A DNA stretch of 9,741 bases from Actinomycetes bacterium (GCA_023389095.1 JAEWFB010000342.1:1-9741); one strand, 5' to 3'. Counted from the stretch's first letter, positions 1 to 5,927 are shown. Numbers and translations are program-made. The notes: generated by a model from the letters alone, not told the origin.

Positions 1-20
1 GTGGAGGACGAGGGGCTCAC

Positions 21-26
21 TACGAT
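21..26 (+). promoter_or_regulatory. -10 box of trmB, probably leaderless promoter
   Basis: TACGAT fits the actinobacterial -10 pattern TANNNT and ends six bases before the GTG start of trmB. That puts the expected transcription start at or within a base of the GTG. No Shine-Dalgarno sequence lies at a useful distance, so a leaderless mRNA is inferred. The -35 region falls outside the window. Confidence 0.5.
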
Positions 27-32
27 GCCGGC

Positions 33-773
33 GTGGACGAGCATCCCGACGCACCGACCCCTCCGGAGCCCGCGACATCGCGCAAGGCGCACGACGTGCC
101 CGACCTGCCCGAGGGCGTCAGCCCGGCCCGCGTGCGCAGCTTCGTGCGTCGCGGGCGTCTGTCGACCCTGACCCTCGAGCGGATGGAGATGCTGGCCCCG
201 GCGCGGGCCCTCCCTCCCGGCCCGCTCGACCCCGCCACCGCGTTCGGACGCGTCGCAGCGGTGGTGCTCGAGATCGGCTGCGGGCACGGGCACGCCGCCA
301 TCGCCTACGCCAGCACGCACCCCGAGCACGACCTGCTCGCCATGGACGTCCACACCCCGGGCATCGCCCGGATGCTCGCCGACGCCGAAGAGGCCGGCGT
401 GCCCAACCTCCGGGTCGAGGTCGGCGACGCCGTCGTCTTCCTCGAGGAGCGCGTCGGCGATGCCGTCCTCGACGCCGTCCACCTCTTCTTCCCCGATCCG
501 TGGCGCAAGACGAAGCACACGAAGCGACGCTTCGTCAGCCCGACCAACCTCGACCTGCTCGCCCGCGTCCTGAAACCGGGCGGTCACGTCCTCGTCGCCA
601 CCGACCAGGACTTCTACGCGGAGCACGTCCTGGAGGAGGTCGCCGCCCACTCGCGCTTCACCGCCCGACGCGTCGAGCGTCCTTCCTGGCGACCGAGCGA
701 CGGCTTCGAGGCCAAGGGCGTGCGCGCCGGCCGAACCATCAACGAGCTGCGCCTCGACCTGCTGCCGGGCTGA
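33..773 (+). CDS. trmB: tRNA (guanine-N7)-methyltransferase TrmB
   Basis: This 246-residue protein should methylate N7 of G46 in the variable loop of tRNAs, using S-adenosylmethionine, in the cytoplasm. The SAM-binding motif EIGCGHG is at residues 80-86, followed by a Rossmann-type core with an acidic strand end near D105. The family signature FFPDPWRKTKHTKRRF is at 152-167, with PGG at 182-184. The C-terminal tRNA/SAM-contact region is at about 217-240 (RPSW, then GFEAKGVRAGRTINELR). RSFVRRGRLS (35-44) is the usual N-terminal lead-in. The GTG start is chosen because the protein begins there in a natural way and a -10 box lies six bases upstream. The first 30 residues are a proline-rich, poorly conserved extension. 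The gene ends just before a copy of part of the neighbouring tRNA-Pro. Identity is secure; the exact start is less so. Confidence 0.95.
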   Translation: MDEHPDAPTPPEPATSRKAHDVPDLPEGVSPARVRSFVRRGRLSTLTLERMEMLAPARALPPGPLDPATAFGRVAAVVLEIGCGHGHAAIAYASTHPEHDLLAMDVHTPGIARMLADAEEAGVPNLRVEVGDAVVFLEERVGDAVLDAVHLFFPDPWRKTKHTKRRFVSPTNLDLLARVLKPGGHVLVATDQDFYAEHVLEEVAAHSRFTARRVERPSWRPSDGFEAKGVRAGRTINELRLDLLPG

Positions 774-775
774 CC

Positions 776-804
776 CGGGGCAACAGGATGCCGCCGTCGC
801 GACC
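776..804 (-). repeat. Degenerate copy of tRNA-Pro 3' half (att-like duplication)
   Basis: The 14 bases at 776-789 are identical to 856-869, the 3' acceptor and T-stem end of the tRNA-Pro gene, in the same orientation. After 8-9 unrelated bases, GCGACC (799-804) again matches the tRNA (878-883). The duplication therefore spans about 29 bases of the T-arm and acceptor region, 80 bases beyond the tRNA 3' end. Such duplications are what tRNA-targeted integrases leave. No integrase or cargo remains between the copies. A partial tRNA duplication without integration is also possible. Confidence 0.6.
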
Positions 805-854
805 CGTGGCTCGTTCCTCGCCACCGGTGCCTTCCAGCCCGGCCATTCGTGACG

Positions 855-928
855 TCGGGGCAACAGGATTTGAACCTGCGACCTTCCGCTCCCAAAGCGG
901 ACGCGCTACCAAGCTGCGCCATGCCCCG
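855..928 (-). tRNA. tRNA-Pro, anticodon UGG
   Basis: Read on the minus strand, the 74-nt cloverleaf is complete. The 7-bp acceptor is CGGGGCA/TGCCCCG, the D-stem GCGC/GCGC, and the anticodon stem TCCGC/GCGGA with loop TTTGGGA, giving anticodon TGG. The T-arm is GCAGG-TTCAAAT-CCTGT. The discriminator is A and CCA is not encoded; the next bases are CGT. The UGG anticodon reads CCA and CCG codons by wobble. Part of its 3' half is duplicated 80 bases downstream. Confidence 0.97.
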
Positions 929-951
929 TTTCGCGCCCGCGGACGCGACGA

Positions 952-968
952 ACCCGCTGGCAGCGGGT
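952..968. repeat. Short palindrome between divergent tRNA genes
   Basis: Perfect 7-bp arms ACCCGCT/AGCGGGT around GGC lie in the 109-base divergent region between tRNA-Pro and tRNA-Gly. CGCGAC at 944-949 and GTCGCG at 985-990 form an outer pair. This could be a hairpin in the tRNA-Pro leader or an operator. Nothing else in the stretch is recognised except the tRNA-Gly -10. Confidence 0.35.
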
Positions 969-996
969 CGAATTCGGCGGACGGGTCGCGAACCAG

Positions 997-1002
997 TAGG
1001 CT
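997..1002 (+). promoter_or_regulatory. Putative -10 box for tRNA-Gly
   Basis: TAGGCT fits TANNNT and lies 35 bases before the mature 5' end of tRNA-Gly, a normal distance for a precursor leader. The sequence is near-palindromic (TAGGCTAG), so a divergent promoter for tRNA-Pro could overlap it. The -35 box is not convincing. Confidence 0.4.
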
Positions 1003-1037
1003 AGCGCCTCGGATCGCAGGCATCGACCAGCGCTCCT

Positions 1038-1111
1038 GCGGGCGTAGCTCAATGGTAGAGCCTCAGTCTTCCAAACTGATTACGCGAGTTCGATTCTCGT
1101 CGCCCGCTCCA
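1038..1111 (+). tRNA. tRNA-Gly, anticodon UCC, with encoded CCA
   Basis: The cloverleaf is complete. The acceptor is GCGGGCG/CGCCCGC, the D-stem GCTC/GAGC, and the anticodon stem TCAGT/ACTGA with loop CTTCCAA, giving anticodon TCC. The T-arm is GCGAG-TTCGATT-CTCGT with one G-U pair. Discriminator T1108 is followed by a genomic CCA (1109-1111), unlike the neighbouring tRNA-Pro. It decodes GGA and GGG glycine codons. Confidence 0.97.
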
Positions 1112-1144
1112 GAAAGCCAGTGGCACCGCCCCGGGCGCGACTCC

Positions 1145-1150
1145 TACGGT
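1145..1150 (+). promoter_or_regulatory. -10 box of the DUF2087 gene, probably leaderless
   Basis: TACGGT (TANNNT) ends exactly six bases before the GTG at 1157, the same geometry as at trmB. No Shine-Dalgarno sequence precedes the GTG, and an in-frame stop at 1151-1153 prevents an earlier start. A leaderless transcript beginning at the GTG is inferred. Confidence 0.5.
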
Positions 1151-1156
1151 TGACGC

Positions 1157-1456
1157 GTGTTCCGCCCCGACCTCCAGGACGCCCTCCGCGACCGCGACGC
1201 CGTCCTGCGTGCCTTCCTCGCCCCCGACGGGTCGCTCACCGCCATCCCGACGAAGATCCGCAAGCGACTCGTCGTCCTCGACCTGCTCGCCCAGCAGTTC
1301 GAGCCCGGTCGTCGCTACGAGGAGACCGAGGTCAACAACACGCTCCGGGCCTACCACCCCGACGTCGCGGCCCTGCGCCGCTACCTCGTCGAGGAGGGCT
1401 TCCTCGACCGGGCCGACGGGTGCTACTGGCGCAGCGGCGGCACCGTCACCGCGTGA
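1157..1456 (+). CDS. DUF2087 domain protein
   Basis: This 99-residue soluble protein is essentially one DUF2087 domain. It has an FLAPDGSLTAIPTK-type opening at residues 20-33, the helix-rich KRLVVLDLLAQQFEPGRRY segment (37-54), the EVNNTLRAYHPDVAALRRYLV core (58-78), and the closing FLDRADGCYWR (82-92). In other bacteria this domain stands alone or is attached to ArsR- or HTH-type regulators, so a winged-helix-like nucleic-acid-binding or regulatory role is often supposed, but no activity is established. The start is fixed by an in-frame stop six bases upstream. It converges with a membrane protein gene 28 bases away. The domain call is firm; the function is unknown. Confidence 0.85.
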   Translation: MFRPDLQDALRDRDAVLRAFLAPDGSLTAIPTKIRKRLVVLDLLAQQFEPGRRYEETEVNNTLRAYHPDVAALRRYLVEEGFLDRADGCYWRSGGTVTA

Positions 1457-1484
1457 CGCGTCGGGGAAGACGCGACCGGCGGGC

Positions 1485-2036
1485 TCAGCCGGCGCGGAAG
1501 CCGAGCGCCTCGGACAGGTAGGACTCCGCGCCGCCGGCCTCGAGACCCACCTCGACGGCCGCGGCCGTGCGCGGCGAGGGCCATGCGTGCAGCCAGAAGA
1601 GGGCGAGACCGCCCGGCAGGGCGATGAGCAGCGTCAGCCACGTGTGCGGCGTGACGACGAACGACACGGCGAAGGCCACGAGCACCGGCGCCTCGGCGAA
1701 CGCGGTCCGCAGGATCGTCGTCGACGTGAAGTACCGCAGGCTCGTCGTCTCGGCGTTCTCGCGCGGCAGCCCGAGGGGCAGCGCCGGAACGGTGTAGCCG
1801 AACCGCCGCACGAGCGCCGCGGACCCGACGAGCACGACGAGCACCACCGCGACGGCGGGCCACGACGGCATCGGGGCCGCCGTGTCGACGGCGATGCGCA
1901 CCGCCGAGAGCATCAACGCTCCGATGCCGACCATGGCCGAGACCATCTGGACCGTCCGCAGCGTCCCGAGGGCGCTGGACGGCACCGGGTGCGTCGGGTC
2001 CGACGGGCTGGGCGACGGGGCCGGCGACTCGCTCAT
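1485..2036 (-). CDS. Four-helix integral membrane protein, unknown function
   Basis: From the ATG at 2036 this is 183 residues. It has a Pro/Ser-rich cytoplasmic N-terminus (1-28) and four likely membrane helices near 30-50, 59-77, 111-129 and 132-151. A short loop around RENAETTSLRYF (92-103) separates the two helical pairs. The tail carries acidic residues and ends LSEALGFRAG. No catalytic motif is visible and I do not recognise the family. An ATG 45 bases upstream is in frame, but the -10-like TATGCT lies between it and 2036, and the SPAPSPSPSD start reads like a normal N-terminus, so the inner ATG is preferred. The gene is divergent from tig and convergent with the DUF2087 gene. That a membrane protein is encoded is likely. 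Confidence 0.8.
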   Translation of the reverse strand: MSESPAPSPSPSDPTHPVPSSALGTLRTVQMVSAMVGIGALMLSAVRIAVDTAAPMPSWPAVAVVLVVLVGSAALVRRFGYTVPALPLGLPRENAETTSLRYFTSTTILRTAFAEAPVLVAFAVSFVVTPHTWLTLLIALPGGLALFWLHAWPSPRTAAAVEVGLEAGGAESYLSEALGFRAG

Positions 2037-2044
2037 GGGCCCCG

Positions 2045-2050
2045 AGCATA
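2045..2050 (-). promoter_or_regulatory. Putative -10 box for the minus-strand membrane protein
   Basis: On the minus strand TATGCT (TANNNT) ends eight bases before the ATG at 2036. Transcription would start within one or two bases of the start codon, giving a practically leaderless mRNA. No clear -35 is seen at 17 bases. Confidence 0.4.
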
Positions 2051-2104
2051 GGCGAGCGTGGGACGGCAGCTGTCGGCGCATTTAGTCATCCGTCGTGCGG
2101 CCTA

Positions 2105-2110
2105 TAGCAT
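2105..2110 (+). promoter_or_regulatory. Putative -10 box for tig
   Basis: TAGCAT fits TANNNT and lies about 85 bases before the preferred GTG start of tig, predicting a leader near 78 nt. A weak -35 candidate TTAGTC is at 2082-2087 with a 17-base spacer. It is back-to-back with the promoter of the minus-strand membrane protein. Confidence 0.45.
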
Positions 2111-2194
2111 GGTGCGTCGGTTCCCTGTCCAGCGTCGGCGCCACCGTCGAACCACGCGCCGACCCCCCAACCGCCCAAGATGGAGTACCCCGCA

Positions 2195-3559
2195 GTGAAG
2201 AGTGCCCTCGAGACCCTCAGCCCGACCCGGGTCAAGATGACCGTCGAGGTCCCGTTCGAGGAGCTCAAGCCGAGCCTCGATGCGGCCATCCAGCACATCG
2301 GCGAGCACATCCAGGTCCCCGGCTTCCGCAAGGGCAAGGTCCCCGCGCGCATCATCGAGCAGCGCGTCGGCCGTGCGGCCGTCCTCGAGGAGGCCGTCAA
2401 CAACGCCCTCCCGACCTTCTACGGCCAGGCCCTCGAGGCCAACGAGGTCCGCCCGCTCGGCCAGCCCGAGATCACCGACCTCAAGGTGCCGGCCAAGGAC
2501 GGCGAGGACTTCAGCTTCACCGCCGAGGTCGACAAGCGCCCCGAGATCGAGCTGCCCGACTTCTCCGACATCGAGCTGACCGTCGACGAGGCCACCGTCT
2601 CCGACGACGACGTCACCTCGCGCCTCGACGACCTCCGCGCCCGCTTCGGCACGCTCAAGGGCGTCGAGCGCGCCGTCCAGGACGGCGACTTCGTCTCCAT
2701 CGACCTGTCCGCCGAGATCGACGGCGAGGAGATCGACGCGGTCAAGGGCGTCTCCTACGAGGTCGGCAGCAAGAACATGCTCGACGGCCTCGACGAGGCC
2801 CTCCTCGGCATGAGCGCCGACGAGACGAAGACCTTCACCGCGCCGCTCGCCGGCGGCGACCAGGAGGGCCAGGACGCCGAGTGCACCGTCACGGTCACCG
2901 CCGTCAAGGAGCGCGAGCTGCCCGAGCTCGACGACGAGTTCGCCCAGCTGGCCTCTGAGTTCGACTCCCTCGACGAGCTCAAGGCCGACCTCGCCCAGAA
3001 GGCCGAGATCGACGCGAAGTTCGCCCAGGGCGTGGCCGCCCGCGACCAGCTCCTCGACGCGCTCCTGGAGAAGGTCGAGGTCCCGGTGCCCGAGGGTGTC
3101 GTCGAGGCCGAGGTCCACAGCCACCTCGAGGGTGAGGGTCGTCTCGAGGACGACGAGCACCGCGCCGAGGTCGACGAGAGCACCCGCAAGGGCCTGCGCA
3201 CCCAGCTGCTCCTCGACGCCATCGCCGAGAAGGAGGAGGTCCAGGTCCAGCAGCAGGAGCTCATCGAGTTCCTCGTCATGAGCTCGCAGCAGTACGGCAT
3301 GGACCCGAACGCCTTCGCCCAGCAGATCGACAAGGACGGCCAGATCCCCGCGATGGTCTCCGAGGTCGCGCGCCGCAAGGCCCTCGCCACGGTCCTCGAG
3401 AAGGTCTCCGTCAAGGACACCGCGGGTAACGCGGTCGACCTCAACGAGGCCGTCCCCGGCACCGAGGGTGACGAGGACGAGGCCCCGGTCGCCGAGGCCA
3501 CCGACGCCGTCGACACCACCGACGCCACCGACGCCACCGAGGAGAAGGCCGACGCCTGA
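2195..3559 (+). CDS. tig: Trigger factor, ribosome-associated chaperone / prolyl isomerase
   Basis: Trigger factor binds ribosomal protein L23 at the exit tunnel and shields nascent chains; its FKBP-like domain isomerises prolyl bonds. The ribosome-docking signature GFRKGKVP is at residues 43-50 inside the N-terminal domain (about 1-115). The PPIase domain follows (about 150-240, GDFVSIDLSAEIDGEEI then YEVGSKNMLDGLDEALLGM). The helical C-terminal chaperone arms cover about 245-410. The last 30 residues are acidic and Asp/Thr-rich (DATDAT repeats), a common disordered tail in actinobacteria. Length is 454, normal for the family. An ATG at 2180 is in frame, but it overlaps the GGAG at 2182-2185, which is well spaced for GTG 2195. 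The resulting MKSALETL start matches actinobacterial homologues as I recall them. Confidence 0.97.
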   Translation: MKSALETLSPTRVKMTVEVPFEELKPSLDAAIQHIGEHIQVPGFRKGKVPARIIEQRVGRAAVLEEAVNNALPTFYGQALEANEVRPLGQPEITDLKVPAKDGEDFSFTAEVDKRPEIELPDFSDIELTVDEATVSDDDVTSRLDDLRARFGTLKGVERAVQDGDFVSIDLSAEIDGEEIDAVKGVSYEVGSKNMLDGLDEALLGMSADETKTFTAPLAGGDQEGQDAECTVTVTAVKERELPELDDEFAQLASEFDSLDELKADLAQKAEIDAKFAQGVAARDQLLDALLEKVEVPVPEGVVEAEVHSHLEGEGRLEDDEHRAEVDESTRKGLRTQLLLDAIAEKEEVQVQQQELIEFLVMSSQQYGMDPNAFAQQIDKDGQIPAMVSEVARRKALATVLEKVSVKDTAGNAVDLNEAVPGTEGDEDEAPVAEATDAVDTTDATDATEEKADA

Positions 3560-3576
3560 GTCGTCCCCTTCCTCGT

Positions 3577-3616
3577 CGTCGAACGGCCGGTCCCGCACGG
3601 GGCCGGCCGTTCGACG
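3577..3616 (+). terminator. Terminator hairpin after tig
   Basis: The 14-bp arms at 3577-3590 and 3603-3616 are perfectly complementary, with an inner CCC/GGG that can extend the stem. It starts 17 bases after the tig stop. There is no U-tract, as is common for GC-rich actinobacterial hairpin terminators. Confidence 0.75.
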
Positions 3617-3672
3617 TGTCGGGCGCCCGCCGCGGCCACGGTGATCCCCGCGAGGGTGGGTACGGGACCGAC

Positions 3673-3987
3673 ATGAGCACCCACGACGAGACCACTCCCG
3701 GCCTGACCGACACCGACATCGACAGCGAGCGCCCCGACGGCGGTGGCGGCGAGGGGACGTCGGCGACGACGACCGGCACCTCCGACGGCAGCACGGGCGA
3801 CGCGTCCGGCGCCGCCACCGACGAGGACGTCGAGCGCGGCAACGCCGACGGCAGCACCCCGAGCGCCGCCCCCCGCGAGGGCGCGCTCGGCGCCGCCCAG
3901 GACGCGACGGACCAGCAGGCCGAGCAGTGGGCCGACCAGGCGTCCGCCGCGGGGGAGTCGGGTCAGGACAACGGCCTGAACGAGTGA
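3673..3987 (+). CDS. Small disordered acidic protein, unknown function
   Basis: The ATG at 3673 opens a 104-residue protein beginning STHDETTPGL and ending GQDNGLNE. Composition is Gly, Asp, Thr, Ser, Ala and Glu, with almost no large hydrophobics and few basic residues. A DGGGGEG stretch sits near residue 20. The only likely ordered part is a helix-prone Ala/Gln-rich segment near 75-95. No signal peptide, membrane segment or known domain is seen. An upstream ATG at 3616 overlaps the tig terminator and is unlikely. The gene stands alone between two strong hairpins, so it probably has its own promoter in 3617-3672; GGGTGGG at about 3654-3660 is a weak ribosome-binding candidate. Its terminator directly downstream supports it being a real gene. 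It could be a stress-linked hydrophilin-like protein, but that is a guess. Confidence 0.6.
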   Translation: MSTHDETTPGLTDTDIDSERPDGGGGEGTSATTTGTSDGSTGDASGAATDEDVERGNADGSTPSAAPREGALGAAQDATDQQAEQWADQASAAGESGQDNGLNE

Positions 3988-4017
3988 CGCGGCGGGGCGC
4001 ACCGACGCGCGTCGACG

Positions 4018-4059
4018 ACCTGAGCGCCTCCGGCTTGCGCCGGGGGCGCTCAGGTTTGT
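4018..4059 (+). terminator. Strong intrinsic terminator before clpP1
   Basis: A 17-bp stem (4018-4034 with 4039-4055, one T-G pair) closes a TTGC tetraloop and is followed by TTGTG. It lies 30 bases after the stop of the acidic protein gene and isolates the clpP1 promoter. Confidence 0.85.
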
Positions 4060-4074
4060 GCGCTCACGGCGAAC
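4057..4074 (+). promoter_or_regulatory. ClgR operator upstream of clpP1P2
   Basis: The corynebacterial ClgR consensus, as I recall it, is WNNWCGCYNANRGCGWWS. The sequence here runs CGCTCACGGCGAAC from 4061 to 4074. All of CGC, Y, A, R, GCG, W, W and S match, and only the outer fourth base (G4060 instead of W) departs. The site lies 40 bases before the proposed -10, a position expected for the activator ClgR, which is known to control clpP1P2 in several actinobacteria. Confidence 0.7.
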
Positions 4075-4113
4075 AGGAGCCGAATCGGGAAATCTGGTCC
4101 GGGGGCCGCGCGT

Positions 4114-4119
4114 TAGGGT
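4114..4119 (+). promoter_or_regulatory. Putative -10 box for clpP1P2
   Basis: TAGGGT fits TANNNT, about 90 bases before the clpP1 start. The -35 region (around 4091-4096) is poor, which agrees with a promoter dependent on an activator bound at 4057-4074. Confidence 0.4.
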
Positions 4120-4208
4120 CAGTGACGAGCCGGCCGGTGACCGGACCGAGACCCCGACGACCGGGGCCGAGGGCGGCGCCGCGACCGGACAACTTCGACG
4201 ATGGAGAC

Positions 4209-4850
4209 ATGGTGAACTCGGACATCTCCGCCAACGGCAACGGCCAGCCGGGTGGTCTCGACGACCACATCTACAACCGCCTGCTCAAGGAGCGGATCAT
4301 CTTCCTCGGGTCCGACGTGCGCGACGACAACGCGAACGCCATCGCCGCGCAGCTGCTGCTGCTGTCGGCCGAGGACCCCGAGAAGGACATCTGGCTCTAC
4401 ATCAACAGCCCCGGCGGGTCCATCTCGGCCGGGATGGCCATCTTCGACACGATGAACTGGATCCCCAACGACGTCGCGACCGTCGCCATGGGCATGGCCG
4501 CGTCGATGGGCCAGTTCCTCCTGTCGGCCGGCACCAAGGGCAAGCGCTACGCCACGCCCCACGCCCGCGTCATGATGCACCAGCCCTCGGGCGGCATCGG
4601 CGGCACGGCCACCGACATCAAGATCCAGGCCGAGCAGATGCTCTACGTCAAGAAGCAGATGGCCCAGCTCATCGCCCAGCACACGGGGCAGACCGTCGAC
4701 CAGATCGAGAAGGACTCCGACCGCGACCGCTGGTTCAGCGCGGAGGAGGCCAAGGAGTACGGCTTCGTCGACCACGTGTTCAGCCGCTCCGACCAGGCCG
4801 TCGAGGGGCGCGGCGTCGGGTCTGCCGACGCCAAGCCGGACGCCAACTGA
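4209..4850 (+). CDS. clpP1: ClpP1, ATP-dependent protease proteolytic subunit
   Basis: This is a serine peptidase of family S14 and forms one heptameric ring of the ClpP1P2 chamber; substrates are unfolded and fed in by ClpX or ClpC. The catalytic triad is Ser99 (GMAASMG), His124 (MMHQPSGG) and Asp173 (DSDRDRWF). YINSPGGSISAGMAIFDTM (64-82) is the typical strand-turn that forms the substrate groove. The length of 213 residues is normal, and the sequence resembles M. tuberculosis ClpP1 more than ClpP2. The start is uncertain: ATG 4209 is only two bases from GGAG (4203-4206), while the next codon, GTG 4212, has five bases and better spacing. It is followed after 29 bases by clpP2 and forms an operon with it. 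It has a ClgR site upstream. Confidence 0.95.
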   Translation: MVNSDISANGNGQPGGLDDHIYNRLLKERIIFLGSDVRDDNANAIAAQLLLLSAEDPEKDIWLYINSPGGSISAGMAIFDTMNWIPNDVATVAMGMAASMGQFLLSAGTKGKRYATPHARVMMHQPSGGIGGTATDIKIQAEQMLYVKKQMAQLIAQHTGQTVDQIEKDSDRDRWFSAEEAKEYGFVDHVFSRSDQAVEGRGVGSADAKPDAN

Positions 4851-4879
4851 CCGCGGCCGCAAGGACTTTGGAGAAGACC

Positions 4880-5533
4880 ATGATGATCGAACCCACGAAC
4901 CGTCTGACCGTGGCGCAGCCCTCGAGCCGCTACATCCTGCCGCAGTTCGAGGAGCGCACGTCCTACGGGATGAAGCGTTCCGACCCCTACAACAAGCTCT
5001 TCGAGGACCGCATCATCTTCCTCGGCGTGCAGGTCGACGACGCGTCGGCCGACGACATCATCGCCCAGCTGCTCGTGCTCGAGTCGCTGGACCCCGACCG
5101 CGACATCCTCATGTACATCAACAGCCCCGGTGGCTCGTTCACGGCGATGACCGCGATCTACGACACGATGCAGTTCGTCCGCCCCGACATCCAGACGTTC
5201 TGCATCGGGCAGGCGGCTTCGGCCGCGGCCGTGCTCCTCGGCGCCGGCGCGCCGGGCAAGCGGTTCGCCCTGCCGAACTCGCGCATCCTCATCCACCAGC
5301 CGGCGCTCTCGGGCGGCGACTACGGCCAGGCCTCTGACATCGAGATCCAGGCCAACGAGGTGCTCCGCATGCGCACCTGGCTCGAGGACACCATGGCCCA
5401 CCACACCGGGCGCACGTCCGACCAGGTCCGCCAGGACATCGAGCGCGACAAGATCCTCGGGGCGGCCGACGCCAAGGAGTACGGCCTCATCGACGAGGTG
5501 CTCGCCTCGCGCAAGGCCTCGCTCGAGGTCTGA
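4880..5533 (+). CDS. clpP2: ClpP2, ATP-dependent protease proteolytic subunit
   Basis: This is the second S14 subunit; in actinobacteria ClpP1 and ClpP2 rings combine into the active mixed tetradecamer. The triad is Ser114 (GQAASAAAVLL), His139 (ILIHQPALSG) and Asp190 (IERDKIL). SRYILPQFEERTSYG (16-30) is the ClpP2-type N-terminal region, which is processed in characterised homologues. GVQVDDASADDIIAQLLVLESLDPDRDI-type text at about 49-76 is close to mycobacterial ClpP2. The length of 217 residues is normal. GGAGAAG at 4870-4876 is well placed for the ATG at 4880; a second ATG follows at once. It is co-transcribed with clpP1 and ends in a strong terminator 14 bases after the stop, so clpX is transcribed separately here. 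Confidence 0.96.
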   Translation: MMIEPTNRLTVAQPSSRYILPQFEERTSYGMKRSDPYNKLFEDRIIFLGVQVDDASADDIIAQLLVLESLDPDRDILMYINSPGGSFTAMTAIYDTMQFVRPDIQTFCIGQAASAAAVLLGAGAPGKRFALPNSRILIHQPALSGGDYGQASDIEIQANEVLRMRTWLEDTMAHHTGRTSDQVRQDIERDKILGAADAKEYGLIDEVLASRKASLEV

Positions 5534-5544
5534 CAGCCCAATCG

Positions 5545-5582
5545 GAGGAGCAGCTCGTCCCGCGTGGGACGAGCTGCTCTTT
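5545..5582 (+). terminator. Rho-independent terminator of clpP1P2
   Basis: Perfect 14-bp arms (5548-5561 and 5566-5579) enclose the GCGT tetraloop and are followed directly by TTT. Bases 5545-5547 can add pairs with that T-run. This is a textbook intrinsic terminator. Confidence 0.92.
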
Positions 5583-5643
5583 CGGTTCCCGGTCCTGCTT
5601 GGATGGGAGGCGACCGGGAAGAGCAATCGACGGGAGAGCTGGG

Positions 5644-5898
5644 ATGGCGAGTGCGGAGTTCGACCAGGCGGTCGAGGCGGTCAAGGGCCTGACGGCCGAC
5701 CCCGGCAACGACGTCAAGCTGAGGCTGTACGGCCTGTTCAAGCAGGTCACCCATGGCGACGTGAGCGGGTCCCGCCCCGGGATCATGAACCCGGTCGGCC
5801 GGGCGAAATACGACGCGTGGGCCAAGCTGTCGGGCACCTCGCCCGAGGCGGCCGAGGAGCAGTACGTCGCCATCGTCCGCGACCTCACCTCCGCCTGA
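5644..5898 (+). CDS. Acyl-CoA-binding protein
   Basis: This 84-residue protein has the complete ACBP fold signature. The first helix covers about 4-15. LYGLFKQVTHGDV (28-40) is the YxxFKQxTxGD motif. AKYDAWAKLSGTSPEAAEEQYV (54-75) is the second hallmark. The residues that hold the CoA phosphates and acyl-CoA headgroup in animal ACBP (Y28, K32, K54, Y73) have counterparts here at Y29, K33, K55 and Y74. It should bind medium- to long-chain acyl-CoA in the cytoplasm and buffer or deliver it. GGGAG at 5632-5636 lies seven bases before the ATG at 5644. The gene is alone, between the clpP2 terminator and a convergent gene. ACBPs are common in eukaryotes and patchy in bacteria. Identity is strong; its partner pathway here is not visible. 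Confidence 0.93.
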   Translation: MASAEFDQAVEAVKGLTADPGNDVKLRLYGLFKQVTHGDVSGSRPGIMNPVGRAKYDAWAKLSGTSPEAAEEQYVAIVRDLTSA

Positions 5899-5927
5899 CG
5901 CCGCACCCGAGCCAGCGCACCAAGCCA

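Noticed and set aside
500..1153. 217-codon plus-strand open frame through trmB, both tRNAs and the intergenic space
   Set aside because: It overlaps trmB in another frame and two structural RNA genes; composition is Arg/Pro/Ser noise.
3482..3543. Repeated ACCGACGCC units at the end of tig as a DNA repeat
   Set aside because: They encode the acidic Asp-Ala-Thr tail of trigger factor and are explained by protein-level low complexity.
2102..3598. 498-codon minus-strand open frame opposite tig
   Set aside because: It mirrors tig codon by codon (Leu/Asp/Val/Gly-rich), crosses the tig terminator and promoter, and has no recognisable domain.
2755..4002. 415-codon minus-strand open frame across the tig 3' end and the acidic protein
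   Set aside because: It crosses the terminator hairpin and opposes two plus-strand genes; low-complexity Ser/Ala/Arg translation.
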